Positions 1 to 4,947 of a stretch of 5,052 bases of DNA are shown piece by piece (within the stretch, counting starts at the first letter, position 1; every line of letters starts with the position of its first letter). The stretch is from Acidobacteriota bacterium (GTDB taxonomy: Bacteria; Acidobacteriota; Blastocatellia; Pyrinomonadales; Pyrinomonadaceae). The stretch spans positions 1 to 5,052 of the forward strand of contig QHXH01000060.1 in the NCBI GenBank assembly GCA_003222855.1, written 5' to 3'. The translations under genes and the position numbers were made by a program. Under the pieces are notes generated by a model. It had not been told where the DNA came from. It saw only the letters and a program-made list of their open reading frames with translations, and did not search any database.

Positions 1-5
1 GTCGT

Positions 6-84
6 GATTGAGAATCGCAAAATCGCAAGCCTGACCCCGATTTGAGATTGTAAAATCGCAAGCCTGACCCCGATTTGAGATTCT
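6..84. repeat. 33-bp tandem repeat, two near-perfect copies plus a degenerate partial copy
   Basis: Positions 19-49 and 52-82 are identical over 31 bp, giving a period of exactly 33 bp. A degenerate copy of the end of the unit lies at 6-18. Each full unit contains the inverted repeat AAATCG / CGATTT (20-25 with 38-43; 53-58 with 71-76) around a 12-nt loop carrying CAAGCCTGACCC, so each copy could fold into a small stem-loop. The unit length is a multiple of three, but the frame continuing into the ORF at 86 has TGA stops inside both copies, so a coding repeat in that frame is excluded. The array may extend left of the window. Its function is unknown; an intergenic REP-like or minisatellite element is the most likely nature. 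Confidence 0.85.
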
Positions 85-85
85 G

Positions 86-229
86 ATGAAGGAAGCCGGC
101 GGCTTTTTCATGCTGACGGGAACCACAAAGAGGCGAAAAATTCTTCAATTGGAATCAGGCCGATTCACGCTTATCGAAAATCAGGAGCAAGCCGCAGAGA
201 TTCTGCGCCTCAAAGGCAGTCGCGAATAA
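86..229 (+). CDS. Possible small or remnant ORF, 47 codons, unrecognised
   Basis: The ORF starts at ATG 86 immediately after the tandem repeats and ends at TAA 227-229. An internal ATG lies at 110. The predicted peptide is soluble and charged. It has a basic KRRK patch near residues 15-18, then a stretch beginning LQLESGRFTL that reads like the carboxy-terminal strand-and-helix of a larger protein. No family is recognised. The frame is closed upstream by TGA at 65-67 and 32-34, inside the repeats, and no good ribosome binding site precedes either ATG (only a weak GAG at 77-79). It is therefore either the 3' remnant of a gene interrupted by the repeat array, a short real gene, or a chance ORF. 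It is included because the residue composition looks protein-like; confidence is low. Confidence 0.22.
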   Translation: MKEAGGFFMLTGTTKRRKILQLESGRFTLIENQEQAAEILRLKGSRE

Positions 230-286
230 ACCAAAGTCTACGGAAGGAGATCAGCATAAACGAAAGAATGCCTGGAAATCTCCAAA

Positions 287-300
287 CAAGCCTGGGCTTG
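287..300 (-). terminator. Stem-loop downstream of the leftward operon, weak terminator candidate
   Basis: CAAGCC (287-292) and GGCTTG (295-300) form a perfect inverted repeat; a realistic fold is a 5-bp stem with a 4-nt loop. Read on the minus strand it lies 51 nt beyond the last stop codon of the operon and is followed by only three T residues (TTTGG). It is in the right place for an intrinsic terminator, but the short stem and poor U-tract make it weak. The rest of 230-351 shows no gene. Confidence 0.25.
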
Positions 301-351
301 CAGAGGTGGCCAATCTGATTCACTCGAATACAAATGCTCCTCCGGTCACTT

Positions 352-801
352 TCAAAGTTGCGCCAGGAGCGATGCACATTCCTCTAACACAAGTCGATCG
401 TCATTGCCGAAGGCATCTGTTTGATCGCTCTCGACGTCGATAGTTCCAATGACGGGTCCGCCCGGCTCCGCGATTATCGGAACGATGATTTCTGATTGCG
501 TGTTCCCGAATGCAGTAAGGTACCGAGGGTCATTGGCGACATCATTTGATATGACAGTACGGCGAGTGCGCACTGCTTCGCCGCTCAGACCCTGCGTCAC
601 GCGAAAGCGGGGGTAAGCTGGCGCCCCAATGCCGCTCCACGCAATCACGGAAATCTGGTGCTCATCTACATCGTAGATACCGACCCAGCGATAGTTGCCA
701 AAGAGTCGCACGGTGTCGGCGATTTTCTGAATCTTTTCGCTGCGATCAAGCCCCGCACCTACGAGTTCCGCGACTTCCCTTAGCAACTTGTCTCGATCCA
801 A
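352..801 (-). CDS. Single-GAF-domain protein, fRMsr-like but lacking the catalytic cysteines
   Basis: This 149-residue protein is essentially one GAF domain and is probably cytosolic. It resembles free methionine-R-sulfoxide reductase (fRMsr, E. coli YebR): RWVGIY at residues 38-43, GLSGEAV at 71-77, SEIIVPI at 103-109, and VIGTIDVES at 117-125. In fRMsr the reductase activity needs cysteines in GVCG and in the loop before SEI. Here those positions are Ser73 and, by spacing, Ala97, and the only cysteine is Cys142 near the C-terminus. A reductase role is therefore unlikely; a ligand-sensing or accessory role is possible but unproven. The start is TTG (801), supported by GGAG at 808-811 with 6-nt spacing; the frame is closed upstream by TGA at 844-846. 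It is the last gene of the operon, 37 nt after the acetyltransferase stop. Confidence 0.85.
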   Translation of the reverse strand: MDRDKLLREVAELVGAGLDRSEKIQKIADTVRLFGNYRWVGIYDVDEHQISVIAWSGIGAPAYPRFRVTQGLSGEAVRTRRTVISNDVANDPRYLTAFGNTQSEIIVPIIAEPGGPVIGTIDVESDQTDAFGNDDRLVLEECASLLAQL

Positions 802-807
802 TTCAAT

Positions 808-811
808 CTCC
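808..811 (-). promoter_or_regulatory. Ribosome binding site supporting a TTG start
   Basis: The minus strand reads ACGGAGATTGAA before TTG at 801, placing GGAG 6 nt from the start codon. No ATG or GTG lies between this TTG and the upstream in-frame stop, so the site decides the start of the GAF gene. Confidence 0.65.
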
Positions 812-838
812 GTTATTTCAGAAGCAACTATCGCATTC

Positions 839-1351
839 TTAAATCAATTTGTAGAAAACAACGGTACTGATAAACGAACGGTCCGCGCCCAGCGCGTAAT
901 GAGGGATGACTCCCGCACGCGTGTAGCCACACTTCACATACAATTCTTCGGCACCGCTATCTTGCTCAGTATCCAGTACAAGCAGGGTTCGCCCTTCTTT
1001 GCGCGCAGAGTCTTCTGCTGCTTTCATCAGTGCGCGTGCAATCCCACGATTGCGAAAACGCGTGTGAACAACGAGCTTCTGAACTTCGGCGCGATGTAAC
1101 GCGTTCGGTTTCGTGACCAAAGCGAGCTGAACCATGCCCAAGACATTTCCATTCTCGTTTGAAACAAGCAGAAGGCGTTTTCCCTGTGACACTTCATTCA
1201 AGGTCTCAAGCCAATATTTCTCAGCCACGTCAAATTCAAGCGGAGGGAGGAAGCCCACTGAAGCACCGTTACCAACTGAATCCTGTAAGAGACCGATTAA
1301 TTGTGGGAGAAGCGGCTTCGCTTGTTGCTCGGATAATTGTTCTATCTTCAT
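839..1351 (-). CDS. GNAT-family N-acetyltransferase, tabtoxin-resistance (TTR)-like
   Basis: This 170-residue single-domain GNAT protein would transfer an acetyl group from acetyl-CoA to an amine in the cytosol. The acetyl-CoA pyrophosphate loop (motif A) is intact: R100-x-x-G103-I-A105, preceded by the beta-4 strand RAEVQKLVV (87-95). The sequence follows the Pseudomonas syringae tabtoxin-resistance acetyltransferase closely, as I recall it, at GASVGF (29-34), KPNALHRAEVQKL (81-93), LDTE (126-129), the YTR segment (143-145) and the C-terminal FYK (166-168). This suggests a small-molecule amine substrate, but the TTR family is broad and the substrate cannot be assigned. The start is ATG with no Shine-Dalgarno sequence. 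The frame is open back to the stop codon of the upstream DJ-1 gene, 24 nt away and in the same frame, so translation probably depends on coupling. TAA ends it at 839. Confidence 0.9.
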   Translation of the reverse strand: MKIEQLSEQQAKPLLPQLIGLLQDSVGNGASVGFLPPLEFDVAEKYWLETLNEVSQGKRLLLVSNENGNVLGMVQLALVTKPNALHRAEVQKLVVHTRFRNRGIARALMKAAEDSARKEGRTLLVLDTEQDSGAEELYVKCGYTRAGVIPHYALGADRSFISTVVFYKLI

Positions 1352-1363
1352 CGAGACATATGC

Positions 1364-1371
1364 GGGAGGAG
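1364..1371 (-). promoter_or_regulatory. Pyrimidine (anti-Shine-Dalgarno-like) tract in the leader of the acetyltransferase gene
   Basis: In the 24-nt gap between the DJ-1 stop and the ATG at 1351, the mRNA reads CTCCTCCC where a purine-rich ribosome site would be expected. It resembles the 3' end of 16S rRNA rather than its complement. It is noted as an unusual leader that argues for reinitiation or coupling; a regulatory function is only inferred. Confidence 0.35.
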
Positions 1372-1375
1372 TCAG

Positions 1376-1996
1376 TCAGACCCTGCGCTCGTTGTTTTCA
1401 GGAAACGGATACTCCATTTGTTGCGCCGTAGCTCTGGCGACTGCTTCACCGTGAAAATGGGCTACTACACGTAAGGACATATCGATGCCTGCCGAGATAC
1501 CTGCAGACGTAAGCACACGGCCATCTTCAACCACATGCATTCTCGATTCTACGGTGACGCTCGGAAAGGATTCGCGCATCCAGTCGAGTGCCCGCCAATG
1601 CGTTGTCGCTCGCAGCCCATCGAGCAAACCAGCGCGGCCGAGAAGCATTGAGCCCGTGCATACCGAAGTGAGCGTCTCAACAGTCTTACCTCGTTCAGCA
1701 ATCCAGTTGATAATGCGATCGTTAGTGATTTCTGTGCGAGTGCCCCAACCGCCGGGCACTACCAGGATATCGAGCGGCGGACAATTGTCCAGATCGTAAT
1801 CAGGGATGATCCGCAGCCCGCCTGAAGCCTCAATTGGTTTGTTTTGCTCGGCTATTAATTTTACTGCGAAAGGCGATGGCTCTTCGCGGCGGCGGTCTTC
1901 GTTAAGGCGGGTGACGGAAAAAACTTCGAAAGGCCCGGCGAAATCAAGCACTTCCACATCAGGGAAAATCAAGATGCCTACCAGACGACGTTTCAT
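1376..1996 (-). CDS. DJ-1/PfpI-family protein, isonitrile hydratase-like
   Basis: This 206-residue protein is a full-length class-I glutamine-amidotransferase-like fold of the DJ-1/PfpI superfamily, with no signal peptide. Visible landmarks are the first strand and acid loop VGILIFPDVEVLDFAGPFEVF (residues 6-26, with Asp18 and Glu24), the VPGGWG turn (80-85), the nucleophile elbow SVCTGSMLL (111-119, Cys113 followed by Thr114), ATTHWR (130-135) and the late TSAGISAGIDM segment (163-173). The Asp/Cys-Thr pattern and THW motif match isonitrile hydratase (InhA) of Pseudomonas and the amidotransferase-like half of some AraC-family regulators. No helix-turn-helix domain follows here, so this is the stand-alone form. 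Isonitrile hydration is one possibility; many relatives have other or unknown chemistry. The ATG start fits family length; no Shine-Dalgarno is seen. It lies 60 nt after the fusion gene. Confidence 0.9.
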   Translation of the reverse strand: MKRRLVGILIFPDVEVLDFAGPFEVFSVTRLNEDRRREEPSPFAVKLIAEQNKPIEASGGLRIIPDYDLDNCPPLDILVVPGGWGTRTEITNDRIINWIAERGKTVETLTSVCTGSMLLGRAGLLDGLRATTHWRALDWMRESFPSVTVESRMHVVEDGRVLTSAGISAGIDMSLRVVAHFHGEAVARATAQQMEYPFPENNERRV

Positions 1997-1997
1997 A

Positions 1998-2050
1998 CGA
2001 TAGTAAAGTTGAATTGCTGCAGATCAGGCCCTGTCAGGAGCCGGCTATCG
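1998..2050 (-). promoter_or_regulatory. Inverted repeat bracketing the leader of the DJ-1 gene
   Basis: CGATAG (1998-2003) and CTATCG (2045-2050) are perfect complements separated by 41 nt. In the mRNA the first arm lies just after the stop codon of the fusion gene, and the second ends one base before the DJ-1 ATG. Pairing would enclose the leader, and a ribosome finishing the upstream gene could disrupt it. The arms are short and could be chance. Confidence 0.25.
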
Positions 2051-2056
2051 AACCGC

Positions 2057-3196
2057 TTAGGTGAGCTCCTTAGTCATACTAAAGAGCGGTGTCCCAAATA
2101 AATCAAGAGGGCCTTCGTCGGTACGTTCAAAACCAAATCTTTCGTACAAACTAATCGCCTGAGCCAAAAAGGGCGTTGTATTCAAGATCATCCGCGTATG
2201 CTGTTGCGCGCGCGCGAATTCTGCTACATGTGTGAGTAAGAGTTCACCGATCTTTCTTCCTCGCGCTGCCGGCACAATTCCCATGCCCCGAACATGCAAA
2301 GCTTCGCCGTTGGAAACCGCCGCGACTGTACCGATGATCACATCGCCGTCCACAGCAACCCACATCGGTCCTTCATTCATGCGCGCCTCAACCTGATCTT
2401 TGGTAATGGCGGTGGCGGCAAAACCGGCTTCAGAGTAAAAAGATCTGTACTCGGCGAACGCGCTTTCCAGAACTGACGCAACGGCTCCGGCATCCTCCGG
2501 CTTGGCGATTCTTAGCTCGATTGCCGGCGCACCATGTGTCCTTTGTCGAAGGTAGCTTTTCACATACGACGGTAGCTCAATATCGTTCGGTAGTCTCGGG
2601 TCAGGGATCGGAATCTGAGCGACTAAACGGAGTGGCACTTCTCCCGCCCAGGTGTGCAGCTCATAATCAGCCTCATCATCGAGTGGCGGACCGAGGCGAA
2701 CTTTGGCCGAAGCTTCGATTAGCGGTAATTGCAGAACCAGCGTTGCTCTCAGCTCCTCTTCATTTGGTTGGCGAACGTCCTCCCACCTTGCCGGAATGAT
2801 ATGTTCAGAGATTGCCCGCAGGGCCTCAAGTTTTTTGGCAGTCTCTTGCACTACGCTGGCCGTTCCGAAAATCACGACTGATCGATAATTCATGGAATGA
2901 TGAAAAGCTGATCGCGCCAGCACCAGACCATCGATCAATGTGACAGTGACGCAGGCCTCGACATTTCCAGCCAATGCGCGCAACATTCGGCTCGCTGCTG
3001 AGCCATGGATAAACAAGTTGTCTCCCGCTCGCCCATAACTTGTCGGAATCACGAAGGGCCGCCCGTCAATTACAAAACCCAGGTGGCAGACAAAACCTTC
3101 ATCGAGGATGCTGTACACCTGGTCGCGCTCGAACACACCACGTTTCGGCAAACGCTTCAAAGTCGTTCTTTCCGTCTTTACAAAATCAGCGGCCAA
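2057..3196 (-). CDS. Fusion protein: PPOx-like flavin-binding domain + GNAT acetyltransferase
   Basis: This 379-residue cytosolic protein has two domains. Residues about 10-170 form a split-barrel domain of the pyridoxamine-5'-phosphate-oxidase-like / 5-nitroimidazole-resistance (NimA) type: TTLKRLPKRGVF (11-22), VCHLGFVIDGRPFVIPTSYGR (36-56), LFIHGSAASRML (61-72, His64) and an HHSMNYRSVVIFGTA segment (99-113). These normally bind FMN, F420 or haem; this is not a standard PdxH. Residues about 225-379 form a GNAT domain: IAKPEDAGAV (230-239), then motif A VRGMGIVPAARGRKIGELLL (302-321), and ISLYERFGFER (348-358). Motif A has Lys315 where the first glycine of R-x-x-G-x-G is usual. The start is TTG (3196), with GAGG at 3204-3207 and an in-frame TGA at 3206-3208 that excludes longer versions. 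It is the first gene of the operon, divergent from the MocR regulator and probably controlled by it. Confidence 0.88.
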   Translation of the reverse strand: MAADFVKTERTTLKRLPKRGVFERDQVYSILDEGFVCHLGFVIDGRPFVIPTSYGRAGDNLFIHGSAASRMLRALAGNVEACVTVTLIDGLVLARSAFHHSMNYRSVVIFGTASVVQETAKKLEALRAISEHIIPARWEDVRQPNEEELRATLVLQLPLIEASAKVRLGPPLDDEADYELHTWAGEVPLRLVAQIPIPDPRLPNDIELPSYVKSYLRQRTHGAPAIELRIAKPEDAGAVASVLESAFAEYRSFYSEAGFAATAITKDQVEARMNEGPMWVAVDGDVIIGTVAAVSNGEALHVRGMGIVPAARGRKIGELLLTHVAEFARAQQHTRMILNTTPFLAQAISLYERFGFERTDEGPLDLFGTPLFSMTKELT

Positions 3197-3203
3197 GTTT
3201 GAT

Positions 3204-3207
3204 CCTC
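3204..3207 (-). promoter_or_regulatory. Ribosome binding site supporting the TTG start of the fusion gene
   Basis: The minus strand reads GAGGATCAAAC before TTG at 3196, giving 7-nt spacing. A second purine block, AAGGAG (3211-3216), is 14 nt away and probably too far. The stop at 3206-3208 fixes TTG as the farthest possible start, and the family's N-terminal RTTLKRLP segment follows it directly. Confidence 0.65.
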
Positions 3208-3220
3208 ACTCTCCTTGCGA

Positions 3221-3249
3221 ATTATTTGGCATTCACGAGATGGCTTCAA
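3221..3249 (-). promoter_or_regulatory. Predicted sigma-70-type promoter of the leftward operon
   Basis: On the minus strand, TTGAAG (3244-3249; 4 of 6 to TTGACA) is separated by exactly 17 bp from AATAAT (3221-3226; 5 of 6 to TATAAT). Transcription would begin near 3214, giving a leader of about 18 nt that contains the ribosome site. The spacing is ideal, but this is prediction by pattern only. Confidence 0.5.
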
Positions 3250-3250
3250 T

Positions 3251-3274
3251 TTACGTGGTCAAGTGGCCTGCCAC
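3251..3274. promoter_or_regulatory. Candidate MocR operator: GTGG direct and inverted repeats
   Basis: GTGG occurs at 3255-3258 and 3263-3266 as a direct repeat 8 bp apart. The second copy is the left arm of a perfect inverted repeat, GTGGC-CT-GCCAC (3263-3274). CAAGTGGCCTG (3260-3270, plus strand frame of the motif) agrees at 8 of 11 positions with the PdxR site of Corynebacterium glutamicum as I remember it (AAAGTGGW(-/T)CTA). The element lies just upstream of the predicted -35 of the leftward operon and overlaps the predicted -35 of the regulator gene, a position suited to activating the first and repressing the second. Direct plus inverted half-sites are typical of this regulator family. 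Confidence 0.45.
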
Positions 3275-3297
3275 AATAGCCGCTTTTGTGATTTAAT
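3268..3297 (+). promoter_or_regulatory. Weak predicted promoter of the MocR gene
   Basis: CTGCCA (3268-3273; 4 of 6 to TTGACA) and TTTAAT (3292-3297; 5 of 6 to TATAAT) are separated by 18 bp. Transcription would start near 3304, about 20 nt before the ATG at 3325. The -35 overlaps the right arm of the candidate operator, which would allow autorepression. Confidence 0.35.
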
Positions 3298-3311
3298 AGC
3301 AGTCCAATTTT

Positions 3312-3317
3312 AAGGAA
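3312..3317 (+). promoter_or_regulatory. Ribosome binding site of the MocR gene
   Basis: AAGGAA lies 7 nt before the ATG at 3325, a standard strength and spacing that supports this start. Confidence 0.6.
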
Positions 3318-3324
3318 TTCCGGC

Positions 3325-4812
3325 ATGGATTTAGCCGTTACTTTGGACGATAACAGCGGTGTTCCGCTGCATCGGCAGCTGCACGAAGAATTGCGCCGGT
3401 CGATTCTCTCTGGACGTCTGCCTGCGCGAAGTCGAATTCCTTCGACGCGAGCGTTGGCGCTATCGCTTGGTGTCTCTCGCACGACTGTTACGCAGTGCTA
3501 TGAAGATTTGATCAGCGAAGGTTACTTACAGGCGGCGATTGGTTCCGGCACCTTCATCTGCCAACACCTTCCTGAAGAACTGTTAAGAGCCGAACCGGTT
3601 AGACGTTCTCCCAAACTGAACCCACCGCAAAAACAACCTCTTCGCCTCTCAGCATATGGAAATCGCGCTCACAATTCCGCCCGGCCGGAACGTCGAAGGC
3701 CGGATGCGAAGCTCAGCTTCGGACACTGGCGCCCTGCTTTCAAGCAACTTCCGCTGAGGCACTGGCGACGGCTTGTCACGCGGCACAGCCGATCCAATGG
3801 TCGTGCAGTATTTGATTACAGCGAGGATTCACTCGGGTTCGAGCCCCTCAGAGAAGCCATAGCCGCTTACCTCTCCAGATCAAGGGCGGTTCAATGCGAG
3901 CCGGGCCAGGTTTTGATTTGCAGCGGCGCCCAGCGCGCCGTTGACCTCATCACGCGCGTGTTGATTGATCCTGGCGATGCCGTGGCTATGGAAGATCCTG
4001 GCTATCTTGGCGCGCGACAGGTTTTTATGGCGCAAGGCGCCGATCTATCGCCTGTGCGAGTAGACGAATCGGGAATAGTGGTTAAGGAGCTTCATAAAAA
4101 TTCAAACTCGAACATTAAATTAGTTTATGTTTCTCCATCTCATCAGTTCCCAACCGGCATCTTACTTTCCCTTTCGCGGCGCTTGGAATTGCTGGCGTGG
4201 GCCGCCCAGCAGAACGCCTTTATTATCGAAGACGATTATGACAGCGAATATCGCTATGGCGGCCGGCCGGTGCCGGCGCTCCAGGGTCTCGACCAAAACG
4301 AGAGTGTGATTTACGTCGGAACTTTCTCTAAAGTGTTGTTCCCTTCATTGCGACTCGGTTATCTGGTCGCCCCGCCGCGATTGGTGGAGATCCTCGCTCG
4401 CGCGAAGTGGCTCGTTGATCGCCAGTCACCGTTAATAGAACAATATGCTTTGACTGACTTTATCAATGAGGGCCATCTTGAACGTCACATTCGCCGTATG
4501 AGGACCCTTTACGACCGCCGACGCAATGCACTTGTAGATGCTTTTTCTGAATACCTGCCGAGCCGCGTTTCCATTCTTGGAGAGAATGCCGGTATGCACC
4601 TGATGGCCAGACTGAGAACTGATCTTGGCGATCAGGAATTAATCGCTCGTGCGGCGGAGCGGGGAGTTGAAATTGTGACGGCACGCCCCTATTACCTTCG
4701 TTCCAAATACCAGGGCGAGTTTATTTTCGGATATTCAAATCTAAGCGAAGCCAGGATTCGCGAGGGCATTAGAAAATTATCTCAAGTTCTGAATCTGATC
4801 GATGACTTTTAG
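3325..4812 (+). CDS. MocR/PdxR-family transcriptional regulator (GntR winged helix + aminotransferase-like domain)
   Basis: This 495-residue protein has the complete MocR layout and normal family length. Residues about 12-80 are a GntR-type winged helix: VPLHRQLHEELRRSILSGRL, then IPSTRALALSLGVSRTTV (38-55) as the recognition region and the wing GSGTF (73-77). A linker rich in Arg and Pro (about 84-128) joins it to a fold-type-I aminotransferase-like domain (about 130-495). PLP-site features are intact: ICSGAQRAVDL (198-208), PSHQFPTG (271-278), EDDYDSEYRYGG (302-313, Asp303 and Tyr305) and GTFSKVLFPSLRLGY (332-346), with Lys336 as the expected Schiff-base lysine. The Asp-to-Lys spacing of 33 equals that of GabR Asp279/Lys312. 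Such proteins sense PLP or PLP-amine adducts and usually control adjacent genes. No pdxST or gab genes are present; the divergent operon is the likely target. Confidence 0.95.
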   Translation: MDLAVTLDDNSGVPLHRQLHEELRRSILSGRLPARSRIPSTRALALSLGVSRTTVTQCYEDLISEGYLQAAIGSGTFICQHLPEELLRAEPVRRSPKLNPPQKQPLRLSAYGNRAHNSARPERRRPDAKLSFGHWRPAFKQLPLRHWRRLVTRHSRSNGRAVFDYSEDSLGFEPLREAIAAYLSRSRAVQCEPGQVLICSGAQRAVDLITRVLIDPGDAVAMEDPGYLGARQVFMAQGADLSPVRVDESGIVVKELHKNSNSNIKLVYVSPSHQFPTGILLSLSRRLELLAWAAQQNAFIIEDDYDSEYRYGGRPVPALQGLDQNESVIYVGTFSKVLFPSLRLGYLVAPPRLVEILARAKWLVDRQSPLIEQYALTDFINEGHLERHIRRMRTLYDRRRNALVDAFSEYLPSRVSILGENAGMHLMARLRTDLGDQELIARAAERGVEIVTARPYYLRSKYQGEFIFGYSNLSEARIREGIRKLSQVLNLIDDF

Positions 4813-4885
4813 GATCGAGACTGCGACGCGAGGAACCATCAGGGTGTTCATCGTGAGTGGCTGCATCGACGTGCAAGCGATAGCC

Positions 4886-4920
4886 AAGCTGAAGACGTTG
4901 TTGCTACAGTTCGGTTTTTT
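4886..4920 (+). terminator. Possible weak intrinsic terminator after the MocR gene
   Basis: AAGCTGAA (4886-4893) can pair with TTCGGTTT (4910-4917) through six Watson-Crick and two G-T pairs, around a 16-nt loop, and runs into six T residues (4915-4920). The T-run and position, about 75 nt after the stop codon, are suitable; the stem is weak. Confidence 0.25.
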
Positions 4921-4926
4921 CCTTCA

Positions 4927-4947
4927 CACCGTGGCTTTAGCCCGGTG
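4927..4947. repeat. REP-like palindromic stem-loop
   Basis: CACCG-T-GGC (4927-4935) pairs with GCC-CGGTG (4940-4947) around a TTTA loop, giving 8 base pairs with one bulged T. The GGC-TTTA-GCC core with a CACCG/CGGTG outer stem resembles dispersed REP elements abundant in some environmental bacteria. There is no T-tract on either strand after the stem, so it is not a classical terminator, though REPs can protect mRNA ends. Confidence 0.5.

Noticed and set aside
6..84. CRISPR array
   Set aside because: The copies are directly adjacent with no unique spacers, and no cas genes are present.
268..318. 16-codon ATG ORF after a purine-rich GGAAGGAG block (242-249)
   Set aside because: The purine block is 18 nt from the ATG, too far, and the ORF is very short and overlaps the stem-loop.
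352..801. Active free methionine-R-sulfoxide reductase
   Set aside because: The GVCG cysteine and the second catalytic cysteine are absent.
788..2003. Several plus-strand ORFs opposite the acetyltransferase and DJ-1 genes
   Set aside because: They lie antisense to genes with clear family motifs, have compositionally odd translations and lack recognisable domains; they are shadows.
2057..3196. Pyridoxine/pyridoxamine 5'-phosphate oxidase (pdxH)
   Set aside because: The N-terminal domain matches the broader PPOx-like/NimA group, and the protein continues into a GNAT domain; PdxH signature segments are not seen.
2294..3296. Plus-strand ORFs opposite the fusion gene and running into the divergent region
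   Set aside because: Antisense to a two-domain protein with intact motifs; the three ORFs overlapping at the right end also conflict with each other and with the predicted promoters.
3246..3482. Minus-strand 78-codon ORF overlapping the start of the MocR gene
   Set aside because: Arg/Ser/Cys-rich antisense translation of the winged-helix coding region, no domain, and it would cover the promoter region.
4127..4684. Alternate-frame ORFs inside the MocR gene (plus 4127-4309, minus 4463-4684)
   Set aside because: They fall within the conserved PLP-domain coding sequence and show no family features.
3325..4812. Metabolic aminotransferase
   Set aside because: The intact GntR winged helix at the N-terminus places it with MocR regulators, although the PLP site is preserved.
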